From NCBI GenBank assembly GCA_014529385.2, contig CM043948.1:22460451-22524450 (forward strand): DNA of 64,000 nucleotides. The letters run 5' to 3'. The translations under genes and the position numbers were made by a program. Positions 11,790 to 22,478 of this stretch are shown here, one piece after another (within the stretch, counting starts at the first letter, position 1; each line of letters starts with the position of its first letter). Below the pieces are notes generated by a model that did no database searches, was not told the DNA's origin, and saw only the letters and a program-made list of their open reading frames with translations. Origin of the DNA: Adiantum capillus-veneris (lineage: Eukaryota; Streptophyta; Polypodiopsida; Polypodiales; Pteridaceae).

Positions 11790-12467
11790 TCAAAATTCCT
11801 GGATGATTGCTTTGCCACCTCGGTAGACTGCCCATTTGCCTTGCTTACGTGCTTCATGCACCTTCTTAAGATCGCTCGCTTTACTCTTGAGTTGATTCAT
11901 GGTCAGTTCTTCTGGAATCCAAAGCTTGGTTTCTTTGAGAAGGCGTGATTGATGTAGAAGCTTCACCCGCTCCTCTTTGTTCTTAAAAGTAAGAACACAA
12001 TGCTCGGGACGCACATGGAAATGTGTATCATTGATCTAAGCGACATTATTTGACTTGATGTTGACTGGCTCAATAATGTTGTTGAGTTTGATGATTGTCT
12101 CTTCAAGGGTGTCCTCAAGAGTGCACCACTGCAAGGGGAGCCCACTGATGTGTACCTTGAGGGCATTATCTTCTTGAAATTTTTGTTCGGATATTTCCTT
12201 TGTTACACACGTCTTCACTTGGGTGATGGTTGTTGAGTGAGCTTGGCTAACCTTAGCCTCAACCTCCTTTACCTTGTCGGTGGTGAGGTCAACCATAGAA
12301 TTGAATTGTTCTTCTCATTTGCTGAGGCGAGATTTGAGTTCAAAGTTTTCTTCCAAGACTCGATCAAGAGTTGCTTGCAACTGCGTGATGCAATCAAGTT
12401 TTCTAGGGTCTGCCAGCACTGTTGCAAAACTCGGTCTTGTTTTGGCGGGGGTCTTTGGGGTAGTCAT
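11790..12467 (-). pseudogene. LINE (L1-type) ORF1-like pseudogene
   Basis: One reading frame of 226 codons starts at ATG 12467 with MTTPKTPAKTRPSF. It is interrupted by only two in-frame stops (a TGA near 12318 and a TAG at 12036-12038) and ends at TGA 11790. An early Gln/Leu-rich stretch looks like a coiled coil. The second half has the RRM-like layout of plant LINE ORF1: a NALKVHISGLPL beta strand, CVLTFKNKEERVKLL, then SRLLKETKLWIPEELT and ARKQGKWAVYRGGKAII. No ORF2 (EN/RT) is seen next to it, so this is a truncated or dead copy. Confidence 0.6.
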
Positions 12468-12659
12468 CCCTGTGCTTGAGGAGGCAGAAAGGAACCAACC
12501 ACTGATTTGAAAATTCCAAAGGAAAAACCTTTGAGATTGATCAAGACTTCAACCTTTGAAAATGCTCAAAGCAGACGGACTACTACAGTCGTGCAACCCT
12601 GTGAAGAGCCTGTGTCGAGTATTGCCTGAAGAGCACCGCGACCTGCATAGAGCCAAAAC

Positions 12660-12815
12660 CAGTGTTGTACTTCGCAGAGCTAAAACACCGTAGGGCCGAA
12701 CCAGGGCCGTAACCTTGCAGGGTAGAGCTTCGCAGGGATAGCAAAACCAGGGCCGTACTACGCAGGGTTGAAGCACCAAAGGGCTGAGCCAGGGCTGTAG
12801 CCTTGCAGGGAAAAA
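12660..12815. repeat. ~89-bp imperfect duplication
   Basis: AAAACACCGTAGGGCCGAAC (from 12682) recurs as AAGCACCAAAGGGCTGAGC (from 12771). Both copies are followed by CAGGGC(C/T)GTA(A/G)CCTTGCAGGG. The stretch is GC-rich relative to its surroundings. Confidence 0.6.
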
Positions 12816-12829
12816 TCTCGCTGTTGAGG

Positions 12830-13980
12830 GGGGCTAAGCTAAGGCTTAACGCCTCCCCCAGGGCAGCCCTTCGCCCAAGGGGGGCTGAGGGAGAACAATG
12901 TTAGGCTTTGCTCTACGCTAGGGTTACAAGAGAGCATGCTCTAAATTTGTAGGAGCAGATTCTATAGTTCATGCCATGCATGTGTGTGTGTGTGTTCAAT
13001 TTGAGGCACTAGCGCTCAAGCCAATCTAGCATGTGTGTCCAATTCTGCAGTTCATGCCATGAATGAGTGTCCGATTTGAGACGCTAGCACTTGGTTATAT
13101 GGGTGCCATGCGAGAAGAGAGAGATTCTATTGGTGCCTCTCATTATCTCTCTCATACGCTTGCTTGCCTAGCAGGTCTCTACTAGTACCTGAGCACTAGC
13201 GCTTAGGATTCTTGGAGCTTGGGAACAAACTGCTGGCACTTAGGATTCTTGGAGCTTGGGAACGCTCATCCAGAGATGTTAATTGCCGAAGAAGGCCAAA
13301 AAGCAGGCCTTTTCAAACCCTTTGTAGAGGCTTCCATTAGAGCTCTCTTGCCTTTTAGTTGTTGCTGGGAAGGATTGTTCCACCTTTATTCTCTTCGTCG
13401 ACACATGAAGCAATCACAATGACAAGGAAGATGTGGATTATAACAGTAGATATATGTCCACCAGCCATTTGGATCAGTGATTAGCATAAGGTACCTTGTC
13501 TATCTCTAAGACAACCATGTTTGTTTTTGTTGTGCGATCTATTTGCATCGTCCCACTTATTTTTGCTTATGGAAACTCCAAAAGAAAATAAAAGAAAAGC
13601 TAGTGTTGCTAACGTGTCGGTAGGTTTATGCTTATGCACACTTGGTCTTTGAATGTTTTTTTCCAAGTAACATGCCTAAGGATTCACAGAGCTCACAATT
13701 TGCTTGCCGTTAATAATGAAAATTTCCGTTGCTATGTGAATGCCAGTGTAACCTACATGTGTTGATGCTTTTTGCATGTTAATAGAAAGTAGAGAATAGG
13801 ATGTGATTGAGGAGGGTTGTAAACATTGAGTTCGTAGTTGTGAAGCAGACGGAGCTAAGATAAAGAGAGAATGCACTGATAGCCACAAAAGCATTTAGAT
13901 GTCATAGTCCCAAAAACATGCAAGAAAAAGTGTCATTGTCAAATGTTAACCGACTTATCATCGCAACTAGACATGTCTCT
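12830..13980. other. No recognised gene; short local duplications
   Basis: CTTAGGATTCTTGGAGCTTG occurs twice about 38 bp apart (13201 and 13239), and the motif CAGTTCATGCCATG(C/A)ATG also recurs near 12970 and 13050. The open frames here lack motifs. Confidence 0.4.
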
Positions 13981-14070
13981 CCTGCTTTCCCTCTAACTCC
14001 CTCATGCAAGACATGTATGGTGAGCGCTCACCATACATGTCTTGCATGAGGGAGATAGAGGGAAAGCGGG
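13981..14070. repeat. 90-bp near-perfect palindrome
   Basis: Centred on AGCGCT at 14023-14028. The inner 57 bp pair perfectly, with CTCATGCAAGACATGTATGG opposite its reverse complement. Extending to 13981-14070 adds only two mismatches. There is no spacer, so the strand could form a long hairpin. The same sequence recurs at 14378-14427. Confidence 0.92.
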
Positions 14071-14319
14071 AAGAGATGGGGAGTGGAAGGGAGGCTAGAA
14101 AAATTTCTTGTAAATAGGGAATGACATAAAGGTTTCTAAGAGTTGCAAGAGAAGGAAAAACAATTGCATATTAAGTGCATCAATCTAGAATACACTCCAA
14201 GCTGCTGAGCGCTAGCTTTTGGGATTTTTGGAGATCGGACTGATTCCAAGGTAAGTTTTCAAACAAACCCTTTGAATTCATCCCATCTCCCTCCTTCTTT
14301 CACCTAGCTTATCCCTTCA

Positions 14320-14330
<11 letters not shown>

Positions 14331-14382
<52 letters not shown>

Positions 14383-14427
14383 GCAAGACATGTATGGTGA
14401 GCGCTCACCATACATGTCTTGCATGAG
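14331..14427. repeat. (CT)25 tract joined to a 50-bp perfect palindrome
   Basis: Fifty bases of CT repeat run directly into a palindrome (14378-14427) centred on AGCGCT at 14400-14405, identical in core to the one at 14023. A purine-rich, GAGAGA-containing stretch follows, so the pairing could extend loosely beyond the core. Confidence 0.9.
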
Positions 14428-14477
14428 GGAGATAGAGGGAAAGCGGGAGAGAGAGAGGGAGTGAAGGGAGTCTAGCA

Positions 14478-14520
14478 CTCACCATACATGTCTTGCATGA
14501 GGGAGATAGAGGGAAAGCAA
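14478..14520. repeat. Half-copy of the palindrome unit
   Basis: CACTCACCATACATGTCTTG followed by CATGAGGGAGATAGAGGG matches only the right arm of the palindromes at 14025 and 14402. It looks like a copy that lost its left arm. Confidence 0.8.
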
Positions 14521-14714
14521 GAGAGAGAGAGAGTGAGTGAAGGGAATATGTGTAGATTTGATCTTTGTCTAGCAAAATTTCTTATAAATAGGGGATAACC
14601 ATAAGGTTTCTAAGAGTTGAAAGAGAAGGTAAAACAAGACTATTGCATACTAAGGTAATGATCTATTGCTAGCTTTTGAAAGTGTCCCTCTCTCCTTGTC
14701 TCACCAGGTTCTCT

Positions 14715-14956
<242 letters not shown>

Positions 14957-15003
14957 CGGGTGAAAGAGGGAGGGAGTGGTAGTGAATCAGGGAGTCACTA
15001 ATA

Positions 15004-15264
15004 GCAATTTAGTTTAACAATAGACATGCCAAGAAGGACCTAATTGTAGAGAATGGCTATGACATGGAAACAAGCATTGGAAATACGCTTATTGATGTGT
15101 ATGCCAATTGTGAAAGCCTTGAAGATGTAAATATTGGCTTTCACAGATTGCTGGCACAAGACCTTATAACTTGGAGTACAATGATCTTAGGCTCTACTAA
15201 GTACAATGAGTATGTCTTTGCCTTAGATTTTTTTGATGGAATGGAAAAATATGGATTTGTGTAG
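15004..15264 (+). pseudogene. PPR (PLS-class) protein fragment
   Basis: The open frame reads LIVENGYDM, GNTLIDVYANCESLEDV, LAQDLITWSTMI and NEYVFALDFFDGMEKYGFV. This is the S/P/L motif succession of plant PLS-type pentatricopeptide proteins (usual form NSLIDMYAKCGSLEDA). About 80 residues remain, two to three repeats, against many hundreds in intact organellar RNA-binding PPR proteins. It ends at a TAG and has no upstream repeats, so it is a captured or decayed gene fragment. It lies just after a GA tract. Confidence 0.8.
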
Positions 15265-15481
15265 AGAGAAAAAAGCTAGCTCCAGTCTAGATGTCCTTTT
15301 ATATCTCTCTTTTCCTTTTCTTAGCTTTCCCGTCCTCTTCCTTCCTAAAGCTCTACATTAAGGCTAAGCTTGAGGAAGGAAGAGAGTGAGAGAGCCCAAG
15401 ATATACTAGAGATAATCAATGTTTTTCTTTTGGTTGAAATTGCAGAGTTTTCTATCTTTGCATTAACGTCTAAGGCAGAAG

Positions 15482-15649
15482 ATGGCCAACAAAAGTGGTG
15501 CCGATGCTATTGCCGAATTAATTTACAATGGAAAAGCTAATGGCATTGGAAAAATAGACAAGACTTCAAATTTGGCCAAGCTTCATGGCAGTAGGTTGCC
15601 GGCTGGATGCTTTTCCATTTCTGTACAAGTTGACAATTTGTCAAGGTAG
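15482..15649 (+). CDS. Unidentified 55-residue ORF
   Basis: ATG at 15482 opens MANKSGADAIAELIYNGKAN and continues with KLHGSRLPAGCFSISVQVDN to a TAG. The composition looks protein-like, but no family is recognised. It lies between the PPR fragment and a gypsy remnant and may be a fragment of a longer gene. Confidence 0.25.
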   Translation: MANKSGADAIAELIYNGKANGIGKIDKTSNLAKLHGSRLPAGCFSISVQVDNLSR

Positions 15650-15659
15650 AGTAAGGATA

Positions 15660-17080
15660 TTTAACTATAGAGAGAGAAGAACTAGAAATGGTGTTTAGTG
15701 CTACAAAATTAAAACACTATTTGTTGGGAAAGTTATTCCACTTTCAAGTAGATTAGAAAGCCCTTTTCATCAATAAAGTAATCATCCATGGAAGATTGAT
15801 TAGATGGATGGTGTTTCTTCTAGAGTGTGATTTTGAGATCTTTCATAAGCCTTCCAAGACTCAATGTGGTGTAGAATTTCTATCCAAAAGTATTGAAGGC
15901 ACCTCACTAACATCATTAAGTGATGAGCTAGTAGATGTTGAGTTATTTCAGACTTTGATAGTTGAAGATCCAGATCTTGAATGGGAGGAAGATTATGACT
16001 TCTTGCAGTTAGGGGGTCTACAACAAAGCTTGTCGCGATCTCATAAGAAGTTTCTCATCCTCAAAAGTTTGAAATTCAATATAATTGATGGATCTTTGTA
16101 TACTCTGGGCATTGATGGGGTTTAAGGAGGTGTGTAACCATGCAAGCAAGAATGCAGATTATTACTAAGGCCCACACTGGAAGTTCAGGAGGAAACTTTT
16201 CTACTATTATCACTCACAAGGAGATTCTACATGCTGGGTTATGGTGTTAGAGTATGATGTGTTTGAGCTTTCTGTAAGACATGTTATATTTTCTAGAGAA
16301 TGGGTAGAACCACTACAATAGACATGATTCCACTAACCACCATTCAACCTCTAGAAATATTCATGAAGTGGGGAATGTATTTTATGGGACCCTTTAAGAA
16401 GATCACACCTAGAAAGAACAAGTGTATATTCATGGAAACTTGCTATGTTAGTGAATGGGTGAAAGCTAAGGCACTTTACAACAAAATAGTCAATTCCATA
16501 GCCTCATCATATACGGTATGGTTGTACTCTAGAAATAGTCACAGACCGCAGATCTCATTTCATTAATGAAACTATTCAGATATTGATTGAGATATTCTCC
16601 ATCAAGCATCAAAAGTCAACACCATATTATCTTAGATGCAATGGATAGGCTGAGAGCACTAACAAACCTATAAAGAACATTTTGAATAAGATCTTGTAGA
16701 ACGAACCCCACAACTGGGATGAAAAGATTCAGACTACACTATGAGCATACCAAACAACCTATAAAATAACCACTGTGACGCAACTAAACATGATATGGAT
16801 TTTAACATTAATCTAAAAAGGAGACTAGATGACTTATCAAAGCTTGATGAGATTAAAAAAATGGAAATGTTGGAGTAGGAGAGGTAGTGCAAGAAAGGAG
16901 GACACATTGACATTATAGAAAATTAAAAGTACAAGAGCCTCAAAAGGGGGATTGAGGTCTATTTTATTAGTCTATGTTAGGACCTAAGAGACCCAATTTG
17001 AAGATTGCATGGTCTAGAACTTATGAGATTGATTGGGTACTTTTGAATGATACAATTAAATTGAAAGATTTTTCTAGATT
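15660..17080 (+). pseudogene. Decayed Ty3/gypsy RNase H - integrase remnant
   Basis: Reading across frames gives an RNase H tail (YLLGKLFHFQVD, then GRLIRWMVFLLECDFEIFHKP, usual form GRLARWxLLLxEFDFxIxHxPG), a linker, a decayed zinc-binding region, and integrase (KWGMYFMGPFKKITPRKNK, then YVSEWVKAKAL; later STPYY...NGQAEST-like pieces near 16610-16650). Many stops and frameshifts. Codon similarity tails off by about 17080. It resembles the minus-strand gypsy pol at 27-30 kb but lies in the opposite orientation, so it is a separate insertion. Confidence 0.75.
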
Positions 17081-17099
17081 GATGCTACCTGGTGTTTAT

Positions 17100-17447
17100 A
17101 ATGGGCCAAAGACTAAACTATATTATTAAGCTCTAGGGAAATCCCTAGCACAACTTACTGAATTATTGTGGATATGTAAAATTCTAAAACTTAGACATTG
17201 GATTTATTTTTTATAAGATTTGATATGAACAAAGGTGACCAGAGTTTGATAGTGTGGAACCTATTAGACTTGTGGTTCAATAGCTAGACTATTTGGAGAC
17301 TCAGCTAGACCATGGGCTAATATCTATAGTGACTTATAATAATTGATTGTGCATTAAAGGGTGAATGTTTTAGGAAATCACACAATGATCATTACAAGAC
17401 CGGCTAATGTTAGTACACCTTTCCAATTACACATCTGACAATTTTTT
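17100..17447. other. No recognised feature
   Basis: Between the plus-strand gypsy remnant and the end of the minus-strand coiled-coil ORF. The 3' LTR of the large minus-strand gypsy would be expected here or further left, but no sequence like its 5' LTR edge (TGTTATTGAGGCATAC) was seen. Confidence 0.4.
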
Positions 17448-17668
17448 TCACAATGTTAGTACCTCCACAATTTCTTTCACTGCACCTGTCTCAGTTTGTT
17501 CAGATTGCAAATTCTGAAATGAGTCATTTTCACTTACAGGTACAGCATCTCCTACATCCATTGCCTCATGACTTTCCACAACACTAATCAAGGTATGAAA
17601 ATCAGTACTAGATTCAGGATCAACTGCGTGACCTGTGACCATCTTTTCACTACTGCCTTGTTCAGTTT
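17448..17668 (-). pseudogene. C-terminal part of the gypsy post-integrase coiled-coil ORF
   Basis: The frame reads EQGSSEKMVTGHAVDPE and ends SEQTETGAVKEIVEVLTL with a TGA at 17448. It is the continuation of the ORF broken at 23151 by the copia insertion: removing the 5482-bp element plus one 5-bp target copy keeps the reading frame. It is acidic and Ser/Glu-rich, with no recognised domain. Confidence 0.7.
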
Positions 17669-18447
17669 TGTTAGGAAATAAGACGTAGCTAAATAGATAA
17701 TTGAGTAGATTACTTAATGGAGAGAGATAGATTTCACACACAAGAGATTATAGAGTAGAGAGAGAGAGAGAGTACACACGATATACGTGGTTCACCCAAT
17801 GTGGGCTACGTCCACGGGAAAGCAGCCACTCAATGGCTTTAGCACTTCAAAAGAAGAAGTAGTTTACAAAGGGATTAAACCCTTAATAGAGCTCCCGCCT
17901 TGCTTCACTCTCACCACCTCACACTCACCTTGTTGCATCAACTTCACACTATGAAATGTGTGTAGAAATGGCCTCCTTTTATAGGCCAAAAGGGCTGCCC
18001 TCTCTTATGAGAGACAGCCATGTGTAGCCGCCCTTGTGCGAATAAGTCCAAATCGGACCCTCCAATCCGCCCATGTGTGGCCGCCCTTAAGAAGACAAGT
18101 CCGCTTTTGAATTCGGCCACCGGCCACCGGCCATTGACTTCCGACCACCGGCCATCGGCCATTGACTACCGGCCACCGGCCAACCCACCGGTTGTTTTCC
18201 GACCACTTTCCGGCCGCCGCCCGACCATAATATTCCGGCGAAAAAGAATATTCCGGCAAAAAAAAAGTCTCGGGGGCCTCCACCCCCGAGGCCTTTAAAG
18301 TTGCCCCTGATTCTTGTCCGTGAAAATTTTTGTTTCCGATGAGTGATTTTCCTTCACGCACGATGGCTTCTCCTCATAATGGGGGCCTTACAAATGTGCG
18401 CTTTTACCACAGAAAATTACAAGGGTAAATCAGCTCCATACTTAACA
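17669..18447 (-). repeat. Copia 3' LTR
   Basis: 779 bp, reading TGTTAGG...CTTAACA on the plus strand. Contains a short GA tract, a TATA box on the minus strand (CTATAAAAGG, 17975-17984) and a CCGGCCA-rich stretch (about 18112-18190) made of repeated CACCGGCCA-like units. GC-rich ORFs through this stretch are artefacts. Confidence 0.95.
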
Positions 18448-18459
18448 ATCTCCCACTTG
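18448..18459 (-). other. Polypurine tract of the copia element
   Basis: On the minus strand CAAGTGGGAGAT lies directly before the 3' LTR start TGTTAAG. This is the usual plus-strand primer position and sequence in plant copia elements. Confidence 0.85.
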
Positions 18460-18507
18460 GAGACTGATCTCCAAACCAAACCTGTGACTGCTTTCCATTC
18501 TGGCTTC

Positions 18508-21500
18508 TTATCCTTGAATGCCGATTGAAGATGAGCAAAAGCTCAACTTCTCCTTGTTGACCACCTTTGTAAACATGTCTGCAGGATTTTCACTTGTATG
18601 CACCTTTCCTAGCTTTAGATGTCCCTCTTCCAAAAGAGTGCGTATGAAGTGATATCTCACCTCAATATGCTTTGTCCTTGAATGAAAGGCTGAGTTCTTC
18701 GCAAGATGGATAGCGCTTTGGCTATCACTGTACAAGACACAATTGTCTTGTTTGAATCCAAGATCTTCTAAGAATCTGTGAAGCCACAGAATTTCTTTGC
18801 TTGCCTCCGTCATTGCTACATACTCTGCTTTTGTGGTAGAAAGTGAAACCACTTTCTGCAGCTTTGAAGCCTAGCTTACTGCTGTGCCTCCAACCATGAA
18901 CACATAGCCAGTAGTGCTCCTTCGAGTATCTTTGTCAGCTGCCATATCTGGATTGTCCATGAACCTACTCACAACTCCCACTGCATGTGCAATGTCTGGC
19001 CTTGTCCAGACCATAGCATACATTAGAGAACCTACCGCTGCAGCATATGGAACTTTAGACATATAGGCTATCTCCTCTTGTGTCTTTGGACACATATCCT
19101 TCGTTAGTTTAAAATGACCAGCCAAAGGTGTAGAAACTGGTTTTGCATTTTGCATTGCAAACCTTTGTAGTACCTTCTTGATGTAATCTTCTTGAGATAG
19201 CTTTATTGTCTTCTTCATCCTGTCCCTTGATATTTTCATACCAAGTATCCTCTTTGCAGCACCTAAATCTTTCATTGAAAAAGATTTGGACAGCTCCTCT
19301 TTTAGGTCTTTGATGTCCTGCATGTTAGCACTTGCAATCAACATGTCATCAACATACAACATTAGGATGATGAATTTCCCATCTCCCAAATTCTCCGTGT
19401 AGACGCAGTGATCCGAGTTGCATCTTGTGAATCCATGATCCAACATCCATCGATCAAACTTCAAGTACCATTGTCTTGATGCTTGCTTTAAACCATACAA
19501 GCTCTTCTTTAATCTGCAAACCATTTTCTCCTTACCTTTTACTTCATACCCCTTTGGTTGAAGCATGTAGATTTCCTCCTCTAAGTCACCGTGAGGGAAT
19601 GCCGTATTTACATCCATTTGCTCGAGATTTAGATCATGAGCAGCCACAAGGCTTAAGACAAGCCTAATTGAGTTCATTTTTACAACAGGAGAAAATATTT
19701 CATTGAAGTCAATACCTTTCTTTTGAGAAAAACCTTTTACCACAAGCCTAGACTTGTACCTTTTCTTCCCACCTTCTTCTTCCTTTAGCTTGTACACCCA
19801 TTTGTTTTGAAGTCCCCGCTTACCTTTAGGCAACTCAACCAACTCCCATGTTTGGTTGAGATGTAGTGATTCCATCTCCACTTGCATGCTCTTCGTCCAT
19901 TCTTCTTTGGATTCATGTTGCATAGCTTCTTCATATGATTCCGGCTCTCTAGAATCTGAGATCAAGAGATGGTTGAAGGAAGGAACAAACCTTTCTGGAG
20001 GTCTACTTGCTCTTGTAGATCTTCAGGGAATAGGTTGAGGCTCCTCATTTGGTTGACGTTGTTGCACATTGTCACCGTTTGCAGTCCTTGAGTCTTCACC
20101 GTCCTCAAGCTCCATGTACTCATCACCTGTTTCTTTTGTTTGTTTTCTTTCCAAGTAATCTTTGTACATATTTTGTTCGTTAAAAATTACATCCCTACTC
20201 CTTAATATTTTACCATCTTCAGGATTCCATAGGCGATACCCAAAGTCTCCTTCTCCATAGCCAATGAAGAAACACTTTTTGGACTTTGCATCTAACTTTG
20301 ATCTTAGGCTTCTATCTATGTGCATGAAAGCCTCACACCCAAACACTTTGAGAAATGCATAATTCACCGGTTTACCTATCCATGCCTCTTCTGGAACTCC
20401 CCCATCCAATGCCATTGAGGGTGACCGATTGATTAAGTACACAGACGTACTTACAGCTTCCGCCCAAAGCTCAAGCGGTAGGCCTGCATGTAGCCGCATG
20501 CTTCGTGCTCGTTCCATGATTGTCCTGTTCATCCTTTTCGAAATCCCATTTTGTTGAGGTGTCCTTGGGGTTGTCCTTTGCCTCCGAATGCCATTGCTAG
20601 CACAAAATATTTCAAAAGCTTGGCTGCAATATTCGCCTCCATTGTCGGATCTGATGCATTTAAACTTGGTACCTGTTTCATTCTCCACAAAGGCTTTCCA
20701 CCTTTGAAATATGGAAAATACATCGGATTTATTCTTCATGACATAAACCCATGTTTTTCTAGTCGCATCGTCTATGAATGTTACATAGTATAATGAGCCA
20801 CCAAGTGATGGTGTACTTGCAGGACCCCAAACATCAGAATGAACCAACTCAAGTTTTTTATTTTTTCTTTTATTTCCTGATTTTTGAAATTTTACCCTCT
20901 TTTGTTTACCATAAACACAATCTTCATAGAACTCTAAGTCCACTTCTTTCAAACCTGGTAGAAGCTTTTTTGTTTGAAGGATTTGCATTCCTTTGGCACT
21001 CATATGCCCAAGTCGATAGTGCCACACTGCACTATCAACTTCTGTAGTTGCTGCACAAGCTGAAGGTTGCGTGCTAACAGTACACAAGTAAAGTGTACCG
21101 ACCTTTTCTCGCTTGGAAACCACCAAAGATCCCTTTGAGATCTTCCACCGTTTATTTCCGAATGCAATGTTGTGACCTTCATCGTCCAATTGTCCTGTAG
21201 AGATTAAACTTTTTCAAAGAGAAGGAACATGCCTAACATCTTTAAGCTTCCATTCATTTCCGTTAGCAGTTTTGATAGAAACTGTACCTTTGCCGACAAT
21301 CTCACAAGCTTCATCATCGCCCAAGTATACATACCCAAAATTACCTTTGGTGTAGTCTTGGAAATGTTGCTTGTGTGGTGTCGCATGGAATGAAGCCCTG
21401 GAATCTGCTATCCAAGAATTAGACACATTGTCTAATGAGAGAATTAGAGCATCTTGCTCTACTTTACCTGCCACATTGGCCTCCGATGTTGGCTTGTTGT

Positions 21501-22284
21501 CTTGAGACTCTGTCTCCTTCTTCTTCTTGGACCAGCAATCCTTCTTGACGTGGCCCTTCTTGCCACAGTTGCAACATTCAAGAACTGACTATGTGAGTGA
21601 CTTGCTCCGCCTTGAGTGATCACGACCCTTTTGGTTTTTGAACCTCTCCTTAGGCCTTCCTCTTGTTTCCACTGATAGTGCAACACTTGATGATTCTCCT
21701 GTGCTTCTCCTTCGTATTTCCTCGCTTAGGAGAACACCCACAACATCATCAAACTTAAGAGTATTTGTGCCAGAGATAGAATTACTTACAGCCATCACAA
21801 GGCTGTCCCAACTATCCGGTAGAGATGATAGTATAAGGAGAGCTCGCACTTCGTCATCGAAATTGATTTTCACTGATTGAAGTTGACTTATGTTTGTGTT
21901 AAAGTCATTTAGGTGTTCTGCAACTGAACCATTCTCTGCCATCTTTAGATTGAACAAGCGCTTCATAAGAAATACCTTATTGGATGCCGATGGTTTCTCG
22001 TAGAAGTCGTCAAGTGACTTCATCAAGTCCTCCGTGGTCTTCATCTCCGAAACATTGAAGGCCACCGTTGATGCCAAGCTTAACCGGATTGTTCCCAGTG
22101 CCTTTCGATCAAGGACAATCCATGCTTCATCTGCCATTGTTGCGGGCTTCTTCGCAAGACCACCTAGTGGCAAATAGAGGTCCTTCTGGTAGAGATAGTC
22201 TTCAATCTGCATCTTCCAATGTTGGTAGTTTTTGCCGTTGAACTTCTCAATCTTGAGCTTCCCTTCCTCCGCCATAACTCCCAC
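18508..22284 (-). pseudogene. Copia gag-pol polyprotein, single frame with four stops
   Basis: All segments are in one frame of 1259 codons from ATG 22284 to the stop at 18508. In-frame nonsense codons lie at 21589 (TAG), 21214 (TGA), 20023 (TGA) and 18871 (TAG). Domains in order: UBN2-type gag; zinc knuckle CNCGKKGHVKKDC (near 21550); protease site DSRAS instead of DSGAS (near 21400); integrase HHCC region with FYEDC where a Cys is expected; integrase core with HSDVWG and SDNGGEY but NGISKRMNRT where the catalytic Glu should be; RT with intact YVDDM; and RNase H with STTKAEY instead of STTEAEY. The protein would make, cut and integrate copies of the element. Stops and lost catalytic residues make it non-functional. 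Confidence 0.93.
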
Positions 22285-22334
22285 TCAATTCAAGGAATCC
22301 TTTCCTTGAGATAATTTAGCTACGAGCAAACCTT

Positions 22335-22346
22335 GCTCTGATACCA
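22335..22346 (-). other. Primer-binding site, initiator tRNA-Met type
   Basis: The minus strand reads TGGTATCAGAGC two bases after the 5' LTR. This is complementary to the 3' end of plant initiator Met-tRNA. Confidence 0.95.
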
Positions 22347-22348
22347 AT

Positions 22349-22433
22349 TGTTAGGAAATAAGACGTAGCTAAATAGATAATTGAGTAGATTACTTAATGG
22401 AGAGAGATAGATTTCACACACAAGAGATTATAG

Positions 22434-22478
<45 letters not shown>

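Larger units (their letters stand above)
14098..14660. repeat. ~472-bp offset segmental duplication
   Basis: The block AAATTTCTTGTAAATAGGG...GGTTTCTAAGAGTTG (about 14099-14180) recurs as AAATTTCTTATAAATAGGGG (from about 14571). In both copies the palindromic sequence lies upstream. This suggests tandem duplication of a unit containing the palindrome plus about 100 bp of 3' flank. Confidence 0.75.

Noticed and set aside
13219-13422. 67-residue plus-strand ORF
   Set aside because: Overlaps a local duplication, with no motif, no splice context and no recognised similarity.
18112-18190. CCGGCCA repeats as a regulatory array
   Set aside because: Present in both LTRs as short internal repeats. 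There is no evidence of a regulatory role beyond being LTR sequence.
18005-18361. Trp/Pro/Gly-rich ORFs in the copia LTRs (also 22646-23063)
   Set aside because: They read the GC-rich CCGGCCA repeats of the LTR and appear in both LTRs. LTR sequence is a better explanation.
19476-21047. Plus-strand ORFs within the copia
   Set aside because: Antisense shadows of integrase and RT.
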